Below, piece after piece: positions 16,266 through 22,956 of a DNA stretch of 27,124 bases. Source of the stretch: Bacillota bacterium. GTDB lineage: Bacteria; Bacillota; Clostridia; Christensenellales; Aristaeellaceae. The stretch covers positions 1-27,124 of the forward strand of contig JAEYAR010000052.1 in assembly GCA_023404715.1 (NCBI GenBank), written 5' to 3'. Each line of letters begins with the position of its first letter. The first letter of the stretch is position 1. The notes beneath the pieces were generated by a model that ran no database searches, was not told where the DNA came from, and saw only the letters and a list, made by a program, of their open reading frames with translations. The translations under genes were made by a program, and so were the position numbers.

Positions 16266-16290
16266 GAAAAATCAATTATACCAATTTTTC
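16266..16290. promoter_or_regulatory. Inverted repeat over the operon -10 box (candidate operator)
   Basis: Arms GAAAAAT (16266-16272) and ATTTTTC (16284-16290) are perfect complements separated by 11 bases, and the -10 box lies between them. A dimeric repressor bound here would block RNA polymerase. The GntR protein encoded at the end of the operon is the obvious candidate. An AT-rich repeat can also arise by chance. Confidence 0.35.
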
Positions 16291-16303
16291 TTAGAATTGT
16301 CGC
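16275..16303 (-). promoter_or_regulatory. Promoter of the peptide/D-amino-acid operon
   Basis: On the minus strand a -35 box GCGACA (16298-16303, 4 of 6 to consensus), a 17-base spacer and a perfect -10 box TATAAT (16275-16280) preceded by TGG, which makes an extended -10. Transcription would start near 16268, about 66 bases before the GTG of the first ATPase gene. Confidence 0.7.
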
Positions 16304-16353
16304 TTTCTAGACGGCAAAATGCTCCATTCTGCAAATGAAATTCATAAAATGTG

Positions 16354-16365
16354 CGTTTTAAAACG
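16354..16365. promoter_or_regulatory. Perfect 12-base palindrome CGTTTTAAAACG
   Basis: The palindrome lies between the antitoxin promoter and the operon promoter, and just downstream of a second minus-strand TATAAT. Its position suits an operator for either flanking gene. No binding protein can be named from sequence. Confidence 0.4.
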
Positions 16366-16374
16366 GTTTATCGC

Positions 16375-16403
16375 ATTATATCACTCTTTTTGAAAAAAGA
16401 AAA
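16375..16403 (-). promoter_or_regulatory. Possible second promoter for the peptide operon
   Basis: A perfect -10 box TATAAT (16375-16380 on the minus strand) has only a weak -35 candidate TTTTCT (16398-16403) at 17 bases. If used, transcription would begin near 16368, at the edge of the 12-base palindrome. Confidence 0.3.
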
Positions 16404-16420
16404 GACTAAAAATGCAGAAA

Positions 16421-16441
16421 CGGCAAATCTTTTGATTGCCG
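16421..16441. repeat. Short inverted repeat of unknown role
   Basis: CGGCAAATC (16421-16429) and GATTGCCG (16434-16441) pair across a TTTT loop with a single bulged A. On the minus strand a T-rich stretch follows, so it could stop antisense transcription coming from the antitoxin side. Confidence 0.35.
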
Positions 16442-16528
16442 GGTATCGTAAAGTGGTATAGACAACTTGATCTATGTGATCGCTGGAGGTTTATGAACGA
16501 GTCAAGGTTGACGGGCGCGAATCACCTG

Positions 16529-16557
16529 TTGCCGGATGGAATACGCCGTGGTATCAT
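16529..16557 (+). promoter_or_regulatory. Promoter of the antitoxin gene
   Basis: -35 TTGCCG (16529-16534), 17-base spacer, -10 TATCAT (16552-16557) preceded by TGG as an extended -10. The expected start near 16564 falls right before the ribosome binding site AGGAAGGAGGAG (16566-16577), giving a very short leader. Confidence 0.6.
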
Positions 16558-16582
16558 AATGCCACAGGAAGGAGGAGAGAGT

Positions 16583-16840
16583 ATGCCGCAATGTATTCCC
16601 ATCCGAGATTTGAAGAACACGGCTGAAATTTCGCAGATGTGTCAACGTGCCAAAGAACCGATAACGATTACGAAAAATGGTTATGACGACATGGTGATTA
16701 TGAGCGCCAAGATGTACGACAAATTGCGGCTGTACAGCGTTTATGAAAAACTGCTTGAAGCCGAAGATGACATCACAGACGGCAAGGTTTCGGATGCTCA
16801 TGCTTCCCTACAAAAGCTGAGGACTCAATATGGCTTATAA
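16583..16840 (+). CDS. Phd/YefM-family antitoxin
   Basis: 85 residues. The N-terminus PIRDLKNTAEISQMCQRAKE, then PITITKNGYDDMVIMSAKMYD, is a textbook Phd/YefM fold: a DNA-binding dimer module with a C-terminal toxin-binding tail (VYEKLLEAEDDITDGK onward). The ATG at 16583 is chosen because AGGAAGGAGGAG lies 5 bases before it and because the family begins at this point; the frame stays open further upstream but without family similarity. Such antitoxins normally repress their own promoter, here the one at 16529-16557. The usual toxin gene should start by overlapping the 3' end. A start codon is there (16830), but the toxin does not continue, so this looks like an orphan antitoxin. Confidence 0.88.
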   Translation: MPQCIPIRDLKNTAEISQMCQRAKEPITITKNGYDDMVIMSAKMYDKLRLYSVYEKLLEAEDDITDGKVSDAHASLQKLRTQYGL

Positions 16841-16867
16841 GCTGCAAATATGCGCCCTCATTTCAAG

Positions 16868-16894
16868 CGCCTCCAGCGCGAGGTGGTTTTTCTT
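16868..16894 (+). terminator. Terminator of the antitoxin transcript
   Basis: CGCCTC (16868-16873) pairs with GAGGTG (16880-16885), with one G-U pair, and is followed by GTTTTTCTTT. It is a plausible Rho-independent terminator 28 bases after the antitoxin stop. Confidence 0.55.
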
Positions 16895-16937
16895 TACCCT
16901 AAAACAGAAGGCGGAATCGAATGGTTATGTTCCCATG

Positions 16938-16974
16938 CAAAAACAAAGCGCTGTGTTAAGGGCAAACACAGCGC
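16938..16974 (-). terminator. Terminator of the carbohydrate importer operon
   Basis: GCGCTGTGTT (16948-16957) and AACACAGCGC (16965-16974) form a perfect ten-base-pair hairpin with a seven-base loop. On the minus strand it is followed by TTTGTTTTTG, as expected of a Rho-independent terminator 32 bases after the permease stop at 17006. Confidence 0.8.
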
Positions 16975-17005
16975 GTAAATACACAGCTTGATTGGAGACG
17001 TCCGC

Positions 17006-17839
17006 CTATTTTCCGCCCGTCATGGCGATACCCTCGATGAACTGGCGCTGGAAGACGAGGTAGAGCGCGACCATGGGGGCCATGGCGAGCACCGAGCCGG
17101 CCATGAGCACGGGGAAGTTGGTGGTGAACTGCCCGCGTAGCGTGGAGAGGCCCGAGGAGAGCGTCATGCGGCCAATATCGCTGTTGCAGATGAGCGGCCA
17201 CATGAGGTCGCCGTAGGCGAAGACCGCCGTGAAGACGGCGAGCGCCGCGAGGGCGGTGCCGACGAGCGGCAGCGTCACCTGGACGAAGATGCGTCCCTGG
17301 CTGCATCCGTCGATCTTCGCCGCCTCGATGAGCTCGTCCGGGATGCCCATGAACGCCTGGCGCAGGAAGAAGGTGCCGAAGGCGCTGACGAGGCCGGGGA
17401 AGACGAGCGCGAAGAGGGTGTTGGTCAGGCGCAGGTCGGCCAGCATCTGATACTGCGGGATGATGAAGATCTGCGAGGGCAGCATCAGCTGCGTCACGAC
17501 CACGGCGAAGAAGAGGCCGCGCCCGCGAAAGGGGATCTTTGCGAAGGCGTAACCCGCCATGGCGCTGAACACCACCGCGCAGACAATGCGCCAAAAGATC
17601 ATGAGCGCCGTGTTGATGTACAGGTTGGTAAACGGCAGCATGGCGAGCGCCCGCACGTAATTTTGCGTAATCAACGCGTCGGGCAGCAGCGTGGGCGGGA
17701 CGCGCATGCTCTCCTCTACGGTCTTAAGGCTGGTCAGCACCATCCAGAGGAAGGGGACGACCATGACGGCGGCGCCGAGCAATAGGAAAAGATAGACGAG
17801 CAGGCGGCCGCGCCGGCGCGTGTGGGCGAGAGAATGCAT
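17006..17839 (-). CDS. Carbohydrate ABC transporter permease (MalG type)
   Basis: 277 residues from the ATG at 17839. An in-frame TTG at 17851 is rejected because it overlaps the ribosome binding site TTGGAGG, which is 5 bases from the ATG. Six membrane segments are visible, starting with LLVYLFLLLGAAVMVVPFLW. The family opening SLKTVEESMRVPPTLLPD and the EAA loop ELIEAAKIDGCSQGRIFVQV, followed by TLPLV, identify a CUT1-type inner subunit. The C-terminus LYLVFQRQFIEGIAMTGGK is typical of the MalG group. It is the third gene of the operon, 34 bases after the partner permease gene. The sugar cannot be named. Confidence 0.92.
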   Translation of the reverse strand: MHSLAHTRRRGRLLVYLFLLLGAAVMVVPFLWMVLTSLKTVEESMRVPPTLLPDALITQNYVRALAMLPFTNLYINTALMIFWRIVCAVVFSAMAGYAFAKIPFRGRGLFFAVVVTQLMLPSQIFIIPQYQMLADLRLTNTLFALVFPGLVSAFGTFFLRQAFMGIPDELIEAAKIDGCSQGRIFVQVTLPLVGTALAALAVFTAVFAYGDLMWPLICNSDIGRMTLSSGLSTLRGQFTTNFPVLMAGSVLAMAPMVALYLVFQRQFIEGIAMTGGK

Positions 17840-17873
17840 AAGAGCCTCCAATCTAGGCGTACACCACGTGCCT

Positions 17874-18794
17874 CTACGACTCGTAATGCACCCATCTTTG
17901 CTGGCTGGTGAACTGGAAGAGCGTGGTGACGCCGATGAGCAGCACGGTCCATACGACGATCGCCGAGCCGAACCCCTTATCGCCGATGATGAACGATTCG
18001 CGGTAGAACAGGTACATGAGCGACTGCGCGTAGGGCAGAGCGGGGTTGCTTTGCTCTACCATCATGTAGATGAGGTCGTAAACCTTGAGGGACGCCATCA
18101 CGCGCAGGATGATCACGAAGAAGAGCGTAGGCGAGATCAGCGGCAGCGTGATCTTGAAAAAGCGCTGAAGGGCGCTGGCGCCGTCCAGCTCCGCCGCCTC
18201 GTAGTAGGTCGGCGAGATGGACTGGATGCCCGAGAGCAGCAGCACCGCGTCGTAGCCGATGGCGCTCCAGATCGCGACGATGGCGCAGGAGAGGATCACC
18301 AGCGCGGGGTCCGTAACCCAGCGGACCGACAGACCGAGCAGCGCGTTGATGACGCCGTAGCGCGCGTTGAACATCCACTTCCATACGAGCGCGACCGCCG
18401 CGGGCGGCACGACCATCGGCAGAAAGTAGACCGCGCGGAAGAAGGACCTTCCGCGCACGCCCTGGTTTAGCAGCACCGCGACGAGCAGCGAGAGAAACAC
18501 GCCCACCGGCACGGTTAGCAGGCAAAAGTAGAGCGTGTTCCACGTCGCCCGCCAGAACTCCGCGTTCGCGAACATGCGGGTGTAGTTCGCTAGGCCGTTG
18601 AACGTGGAGGCTCCGAACGCCTGCGTCCTGGAAAAGCTTAGAATCAGCGTCTGTATAAACGGATAGACGTTGAGAACGAAGAGCCCCAGCACCGTGGGCG
18701 CGGTGAGCAGGTACCCCCACGCCGCGTCGCGTGGGAGGGCCCTACCCCGGGATGAGGCTCCGCCTCCTGTTGGTTTGCGCGTTTTGGCGGACAT
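17874..18794 (-). CDS. Carbohydrate ABC transporter permease (MalF/UgpA type)
   Basis: 306 residues. The first membrane helix is GYLLTAPTVLGLFVLNVYPF; six segments in all. The EAA loop YYEAAELDGASALQRFFKIT, followed by LPLISPTLFF, begins at about residue 198, and ANYTRMFANAEFWRATWNT is the usual periplasm-facing block. A basic, glycine-rich N-terminus of about 22 residues precedes the first helix. The ATG at 18794 has GGAGGGGG that overlaps the stop of the binding-protein gene, so the genes are closely coupled. It pairs with the MalG-type permease. No ATPase gene lies nearby, so a shared MsmK/MalK-type ATPase elsewhere must drive it. Confidence 0.92.
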   Translation of the reverse strand: MSAKTRKPTGGGASSRGRALPRDAAWGYLLTAPTVLGLFVLNVYPFIQTLILSFSRTQAFGASTFNGLANYTRMFANAEFWRATWNTLYFCLLTVPVGVFLSLLVAVLLNQGVRGRSFFRAVYFLPMVVPPAAVALVWKWMFNARYGVINALLGLSVRWVTDPALVILSCAIVAIWSAIGYDAVLLLSGIQSISPTYYEAAELDGASALQRFFKITLPLISPTLFFVIILRVMASLKVYDLIYMMVEQSNPALPYAQSLMYLFYRESFIIGDKGFGSAIVVWTVLLIGVTTLFQFTSQQRWVHYES

Positions 18795-18806
18795 GCGTAC
18801 CCCCTC

Positions 18807-20096
18807 CTAGCGGTTGCTGAGTTCGTCTACCGTTCGCTGCATGTTTTCGAGCGCCGCGTCCAGCGTGGTTTCGCCCGCGTATACGCGCAGCATTTCGTCG
18901 TTCACGCGCGGCTTCCATGCGGGGCGCGAGGCGTTGTTGGGGCTTTGAACGCTGTAATCGAACATCGACAGGCAGGCGGCCGCGTTGATCTTGTAATCAA
19001 ACTGATCGAATACCGACAGCCATGTGCCCTCCAGGCCGTTGTAGGCGGGGATGGCCGCGCCCCGGTCGCCCTGGATGCGCTGGCCTTCCTCGGAGCCGAG
19101 GAATCTTAAGAAGTCCTTCGCAGCGTCCAGGTTTTTGCCTTTGGCGCTCGTGGCATAGGTCAGGCCGTTGGAGATCGTCGCCCGGCCGTCGCCCGAGAGC
19201 GGGTCGGGGCAGGCGGGCAGCACCGCCACATCCCATTTGCCCTGCATCGACGGGAAGTCCTCCATCCTGGCGCGCAGGTTCCAGCTACCCTCAAAGTACA
19301 TCGCCGCTTCGCCGGAAAAAAAGGCGTTTGCGGGCTCCGTCTCCGCAAAATACGTCTGATCCGGGCACCAGTCGTTTTCTTGCATGCCCACGTAAAAGGA
19401 GATGGCCTTCTGGGTGGCGGGCTGCGTGTAGCCGGCGGTCTTCTTGTCCGGCGAGAGGATGTAGCCGCCCGCCTGGTAGACGTAGGACCAATAGCCCAGA
19501 TGCTCGTCATTGAAGGCGAGGTAGCCGTATTTGCCCGTCGCCTCGTGGATCGCCTGCGACGCGCCGGTGATGTCGTTCCAGGTCCAGCTTTCGTCCGGGT
19601 AGGAAACGCCCGCGGCGTCGAAAAGCTCTTTGCTGTAGACCAGGCAGATCGTATCCTTGTCCTTAGGCACGCCGTAGATCTTGCCGTCCGAGCCGCGCGC
19701 GTTTTGCAGCAGGCCATCCGGGAAATGCGCCTCGTAGAAGCCGGCCTCCTTTTCCGCATACAGGTTTGTGAGATCTGCGAGGATGCCGCCGTCCGCATAC
19801 TTGAGGATCTCGTCCGTGTGCATCCAGAAGATGTCCGGAAGAGACCCGCCCGTGGCTGCGGCCTCCAGCTTGGTCCAGTATTCGGACCAGCTCGTCACCT
19901 GCACGTCGATCTGCACGTTCGGGTTCTTCTGCGTATAAGCGGCGGCGGTCGCTTCCATCGCCGCCTTTTGCGTGTTATCCCAAATTTGGAACGTCAGCTT
20001 CGTCTGCCCACCGCCGCCGCTTGACGCGCAGGCGCCGAGAACAAAGAGAAGCATAAGCGCGAAAAGGGCGCACAGCACCCGTTTGATCGTCTTCAT
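18807..20096 (-). CDS. Carbohydrate ABC transporter substrate-binding lipoprotein (family 1)
   Basis: 429 residues from the ATG at 20096, which has GGAGGAT 6 bases upstream; an in-frame codon at 20156 would put 20 hydrophilic residues before the signal peptide and is rejected. The signal peptide ends in the lipobox VLGAC with Cys23, followed by a glycine-rich linker SSGGGGQ. The mature part opens KLTFQIWDNTQKAAMEATAA and contains TGGSLPDIFWMHTDEILKYA, GKIYGVPKDKDTICLVYSKE and FFSGEAAMYFEGSWN, the classical family-1 sugar-binding blocks. It is the first gene of its operon and should be tethered to the outer face of the membrane. Ligand unknown; an oligosaccharide or glycoside is usual for the family. 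Confidence 0.93.
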   Translation of the reverse strand: MKTIKRVLCALFALMLLFVLGACASSGGGGQTKLTFQIWDNTQKAAMEATAAAYTQKNPNVQIDVQVTSWSEYWTKLEAAATGGSLPDIFWMHTDEILKYADGGILADLTNLYAEKEAGFYEAHFPDGLLQNARGSDGKIYGVPKDKDTICLVYSKELFDAAGVSYPDESWTWNDITGASQAIHEATGKYGYLAFNDEHLGYWSYVYQAGGYILSPDKKTAGYTQPATQKAISFYVGMQENDWCPDQTYFAETEPANAFFSGEAAMYFEGSWNLRARMEDFPSMQGKWDVAVLPACPDPLSGDGRATISNGLTYATSAKGKNLDAAKDFLRFLGSEEGQRIQGDRGAAIPAYNGLEGTWLSVFDQFDYKINAAACLSMFDYSVQSPNNASRPAWKPRVNDEMLRVYAGETTLDAALENMQRTVDELSNR

Positions 20097-20145
20097 CGTC
20101 TGATCCTCCTCGCATTTGTAAGTCCAGTTTTCCATGGAGGGACGA

Positions 20146-20174
20146 ATTGTATGCATTGACAGGGCCTTGCGGAA
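20146..20174 (-). promoter_or_regulatory. Possible promoter of the carbohydrate importer operon
   Basis: On the minus strand TACAAT (20146-20151) fits a -10 box in 5 of 6 positions, with a weak -35 candidate TTCCGC (20169-20174) at 17 bases. It would overlap the strong divergent promoter at 20156-20184, so the two could compete. No better candidate stands out in the 125-base gap. Confidence 0.3.
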
Positions 20175-20184
20175 AGAATATAAT
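20156..20184 (+). promoter_or_regulatory. Perfect sigma-A consensus promoter of the alpha/beta hydrolase gene
   Basis: -35 TTGACA (20156-20161), a 17-base spacer and -10 TATAAT (20179-20184), both exact consensus. Transcription should start near 20191, about 30 bases before the hydrolase start codon. Confidence 0.88.
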
Positions 20185-20221
20185 GTATCGGTTTGTACTT
20201 CAAATGATCGGAGGCTTGAAA

Positions 20222-21196
20222 TTGCGAAAAAAAGGGGTGCGCATCGCGGCCTGCGCGGCGGCGGCCGTCGTCCTGCTTGGCGCGGCGCTCGCGTTTGTCG
20301 GGAACTTTTTTGTAAACTACGCCCTGTCGCCCGCCGGGGACGGCGGCAACCGCGAGGCAGGGCTCGAGGTTTTGCCCGCGCCGGGCAGCATAGAGGAGAC
20401 GATCGCCAAGAACGCGGCCGCGCAAAAGGCGCTGAGCGACGCGTGGATCGCCGAGGCCCAGGTGCGCGAGGTGAGCGTCACATCGTGGGATGGGCTAAAG
20501 CTCGCGGCGGATTTCTATCCGCAGCAGGGGCACGACTACGCGCTGGTGGTGCACGGATACCGCGGCGATCGCGGCGGCATGCTTCCCTATGCACAGCGGT
20601 ATGCACAGGCGGGCTACGCCGTGCTCGCGGTGGACCTGCGCGCGCACGGCGAGAGCGAGGGGGACTTTATCGGTATGGGCTGGCCGGACAGGCTCGACCT
20701 GCTCGAATGGCTCAACTTCATCGTACGGGAGGATCCGCAGGCCCGCATCGTGCTGCACGGCGTCTCCATGGGCGCGGCGACGGTGATGATGACCTCGGGC
20801 GAGCAGCTGCCGCCCAATGTTTTCGCCATCGTGGAAGATTGCGGTTATACGTCCGTGTGGGATATCTTCGCTTCCGAACTCAAGGTGCGCTTTTCGCTGC
20901 CGTCGTTCCCGGCGCTCGACGCGGCCAACCTAGTCGCCCGCCTGCGCGCAGGCTACGACTTTAAGGAGGCCTCGGCGCTTTCGCAGGTCGCCAAGGCCCA
21001 AACGCCGATGCTTTTCATCCACGGGGATCGGGATGACTTCGTGCCGGTGGAGATGGTGTATCCCCTTTACGAGGCGTGCGGCGCGCCCAAGGGGCTGCTC
21101 GTCGTACCGGGCGCCGGGCACGGCGAAGCGCGCAGCGTCGCGGGAGACGCGTATTGGGATACGGTATTCTCCTTTATTTCCCGATACGCGTTTTGA
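20222..21196 (+). CDS. Membrane-anchored alpha/beta hydrolase
   Basis: 324 residues from a TTG at 20222, chosen because GGAGG (20210-20214) lies 7 bases upstream and transcription should begin near 20191, after the more distant in-frame ATG at 20147. A basic N-terminus followed by one hydrophobic helix (GVRIAACAAAAVVLLGAALA) points to a signal anchor with the enzyme outside the membrane. The catalytic triad can be placed: Ser in the elbow HGVSMGAATVMM, Asp in FIHGDRDDFVP, His in PGAGHGEA. The oxyanion block is VVHGYRGDRGGM. The layout resembles the YqkD-like group of exported Bacillota hydrolases, with esterase or acyl-transfer activity of unknown target. It is transcribed away from the carbohydrate importer; a shared function is not evident. 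Confidence 0.88.
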   Translation: MRKKGVRIAACAAAAVVLLGAALAFVGNFFVNYALSPAGDGGNREAGLEVLPAPGSIEETIAKNAAAQKALSDAWIAEAQVREVSVTSWDGLKLAADFYPQQGHDYALVVHGYRGDRGGMLPYAQRYAQAGYAVLAVDLRAHGESEGDFIGMGWPDRLDLLEWLNFIVREDPQARIVLHGVSMGAATVMMTSGEQLPPNVFAIVEDCGYTSVWDIFASELKVRFSLPSFPALDAANLVARLRAGYDFKEASALSQVAKAQTPMLFIHGDRDDFVPVEMVYPLYEACGAPKGLLVVPGAGHGEARSVAGDAYWDTVFSFISRYAF

Positions 21197-21206
21197 CGGG
21201 CCGCCC

Positions 21207-21235
21207 TTGCGGCAGGGCGAAAAATAGGGTATAAT
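21207..21235 (+). promoter_or_regulatory. Promoter of the ECF sigma factor operon
   Basis: -35 TTGCGG (21207-21212), 17-base spacer, perfect -10 TATAAT (21230-21235). Transcription would start near 21242, inside the hairpin that terminates the upstream gene, so transcripts from here lack the left arm and escape it. Confidence 0.55.
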
Positions 21236-21262
21236 AAACGGCGAGTGATACCGCCGTTTTTT
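21236..21262 (+). terminator. Terminator of the alpha/beta hydrolase gene
   Basis: AAACGGCG (21236-21243) and CGCCGTTT (21252-21259) pair perfectly around an eight-base loop and are followed by T in a row to 21262. It lies 40 bases after the hydrolase stop. Confidence 0.8.
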
Positions 21263-21350
21263 CATACTTTTGTAATACCTTTTTCATGAAAGGATTGGAT
21301 GAAACCGGGGGCATTTTCCGTCTTATGAATGAGCAAAGGAGTTGGGGCTC

Positions 21351-21863
21351 TTGAGCGAAAGCGCTGAGGCATTTGACCGCGCCGAGCAGCTGGAACGCCT
21401 TTACTCGCTGTACGCAGATGACGTGCTCCGGGTTTGTTATTTTTACCTGGGGGACCGCCAGCGCGCGGAGGACGTCTGTCAAGACGTGTTCGTGCGCTTG
21501 CTTACGAAAGGGCCGGACATCCAAGAGGGCCATGAAAAAGCTTGGCTGCTCAAGGTCGCGCTGAACCGATGCCGTGATCTGTGGCGCGCCGCGTGGGTCA
21601 AAAGGGTCGTTCTCGGCTCGCCAATGGAATGTATTCCCGGGCCGGATGCCATCGCGGAAAGCGAGCAGAAGACGGAGCTGATGGAGGCTATTTACAAGCT
21701 TTCTCCGGCGTTCAGAGAGGTCATTCTGCTGCATTACTACCAAGGTTTTGGCATCGCGGAGATATCCGCTATGCTGAATCTGCCGGAAGGAACGATTTCC
21801 AGCCGGCTGTCACGTGCGAGAAAGAAACTTGAAACCCTTTTGAAAGGAGGCGACACCCGGTGA
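21351..21863 (+). CDS. ECF-type RNA polymerase sigma factor
   Basis: 170 residues from a TTG at 21351; AAGGAG (21336-21341) lies 9 bases before it and directly abuts an earlier in-frame TTG at 21342, which is therefore too close. Region 2 reads LYSLYADDVLRVCYFYLGDR, followed by QRAEDVCQDVFVRLL, containing the usual polymerase and -10 contacts. Region 4 reads SPAFREVILLHYYQGFGIAE followed by ISAMLNLPEGTISSRLSRAR, a helix-turn-helix for the -35 box. Regions 1 and 3 are absent, as in ECF factors. It overlaps the next gene by GTGA, the normal arrangement of a sigma factor and its membrane inhibitor. The stimulus is unknown. Confidence 0.92.
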   Translation: MSESAEAFDRAEQLERLYSLYADDVLRVCYFYLGDRQRAEDVCQDVFVRLLTKGPDIQEGHEKAWLLKVALNRCRDLWRAAWVKRVVLGSPMECIPGPDAIAESEQKTELMEAIYKLSPAFREVILLHYYQGFGIAEISAMLNLPEGTISSRLSRARKKLETLLKGGDTR

Positions 21864-22828
21864 ATGGGCTAAAGCAGTTACCGGAAATAGCAAATGAGAT
21901 GCTTGGCGGCCTGCATGCCGGGAACGCGCTGAAAGAGCGCGTCTACATCGCCGCAAATGAACAATCCTCCCGCCGCGCGTGGTGGGCGCGCCCGGCGCTG
22001 CGCGTCGGCATGCCGGCCGTGGCCTGTGCGTTGTTGCTCGTGGCGGGCGGCGCGCGCCTGTTTGGCGGGATGAACGGTGTACACAGCAACCTGCCGGCCC
22101 AGGTCAACACGGGCAAGATGGGGGCGACGAGCCTGCCGCAGGACGTGGGCCCCGGCTATCTCAAGGCGGGGGCGGATCTGCCGGCAGGCAGCATTCAGCT
22201 GTCCAATGCGGACGCACCCAAGTATAAATCCATCCTGGCCAGCAGCAATGGCGGCAATTTCCCACTTGTGGGCGTAGATGGCCGCGCATACCGCATGGTG
22301 ACGACGCCGAAAGCCCTCAAAGAATCCCGTCTGGGCGGCTCTATAGGCAGCATCGGGCTCTATACCGACGAACCGTCCATGGCATCCGGCTCCGACTGGT
22401 CCGCGGCGCTGTCGAACGCGGCGGACGAGGGCGCGACGGTGTACGCGGTCTCGGGCATTGACGAGAAGACCGCGGTGGCGGCCGAGGTGGACGGACAGAT
22501 GCGCGTATTCCAGCGCGTATCCTACGCCGGCTATGGCGTGAGCGGCGATTCGCTGGAGGATACGCTCGACGTGCGGGGCAAGGTTTCGGGGCTCACGCTT
22601 TCCGGCGTGGGCGAGATTGCGGATAGCGGCAAGGCCAACGAGCTGATCGCCGTGCTGCTTGACAACGCCACATCGTACAGCGACGATTCCTCGAGCACAA
22701 AACAGAGCCTGCTCATCGCGCTGGACAACGGCATGACGCTGCAGATGAACGTCTCCGGCGAGGTGCTGTACGGCTGCGGCGGCTGGAGCTGCCCGGAATT
22801 TTTCGACGCTTTCCAAGCTGCAATATAA
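21860..22828 (+). CDS. Probable anti-sigma factor, single-pass membrane protein
   Basis: 322 residues. It starts with GTG at 21860, sharing GTGA with the stop of the sigma gene; AAAGGAGG (21843-21850) is 9 bases upstream. About 45 N-terminal residues are cytoplasmic and helical (LPEIANEMLGGLHAGNALKE), without the HxxxCxxC zinc motif of many anti-sigma domains. One membrane helix covers about 47-66. The remaining 250 residues lie outside and have beta-rich segments such as FPLVGVDGRAYRMVTTPKAL and KQSLLIALDNGMTLQMNVSG, ending near CGGWSCPEFFDAFQAA with two cysteines four residues apart. The assignment rests on gene position and topology, not on a recognised domain. The outer part would be the sensor. 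Confidence 0.72.
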   Translation: MNGLKQLPEIANEMLGGLHAGNALKERVYIAANEQSSRRAWWARPALRVGMPAVACALLLVAGGARLFGGMNGVHSNLPAQVNTGKMGATSLPQDVGPGYLKAGADLPAGSIQLSNADAPKYKSILASSNGGNFPLVGVDGRAYRMVTTPKALKESRLGGSIGSIGLYTDEPSMASGSDWSAALSNAADEGATVYAVSGIDEKTAVAAEVDGQMRVFQRVSYAGYGVSGDSLEDTLDVRGKVSGLTLSGVGEIADSGKANELIAVLLDNATSYSDDSSSTKQSLLIALDNGMTLQMNVSGEVLYGCGGWSCPEFFDAFQAAI

Positions 22829-22840
22829 GGCAGAGGAACG

Positions 22841-22878
22841 GACCGCTTTCGCGAAAAAATGTGAAGGCGGTCTTTTTT
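22841..22878 (+). terminator. Terminator of the sigma/anti-sigma operon
   Basis: GACCGCTTTC (22841-22850) pairs with GAAGGCGGTC (22863-22872), with one G-U pair, and six T follow. It lies 12 bases after the stop codon of the anti-sigma gene. Confidence 0.85.
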
Positions 22879-22956
22879 CGTGTTATCAACCAATCCAAAG
22901 ATTGCTAGAGGTACGCAACCTGCCTGGGCATACGGCTTTTTTTGTGAAGTTCGGTG

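Larger units (their letters stand above)
16203..16582. other. AT-rich divergent control region
   Basis: These 380 bases without a gene separate the peptide operon (minus) from the antitoxin gene (plus). They are far richer in A and T than the surrounding genes. They contain at least one good minus-strand promoter, one good plus-strand promoter, two inverted repeats that could be operators and a small hairpin, listed separately. Confidence 0.7.
16830..16991 (+). pseudogene. Remnant of a RelE/ParE-type toxin gene start
   Basis: An ATG at 16830 overlaps the last 11 bases of the antitoxin gene, as toxin genes in such pairs usually do, and opens with MAYKLQI, a common start of RelE/ParE toxins. 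After seven codons the frame (53 codons in all) loses any likeness to a toxin: it is serine- and phenylalanine-rich and runs through two terminator hairpins. I infer that the toxin body was deleted. Resemblance of seven residues alone is thin evidence. Confidence 0.35.

Noticed and set aside
16436..16582. Longer antitoxin with 49 additional N-terminal residues, including an ATG at 16493 behind GGAGG
   Set aside because: The promoter at 16529-16557 lies inside the extension, the family begins at the ATG at 16583, and the spacing at 16493 is only 3 bases.
16850..16978. 42-codon frame beginning MRPHFKRLQREVVF as possible small protein
   Set aside because: No ribosome binding site, and both converging terminator hairpins lie within it.
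21299..21324. TGAAAC and CGTC as ECF-type self-regulated promoter of the sigma gene
   Set aside because: The spacer is 13 bases instead of about 16, and the transcript would begin only a few bases before the ribosome binding site.
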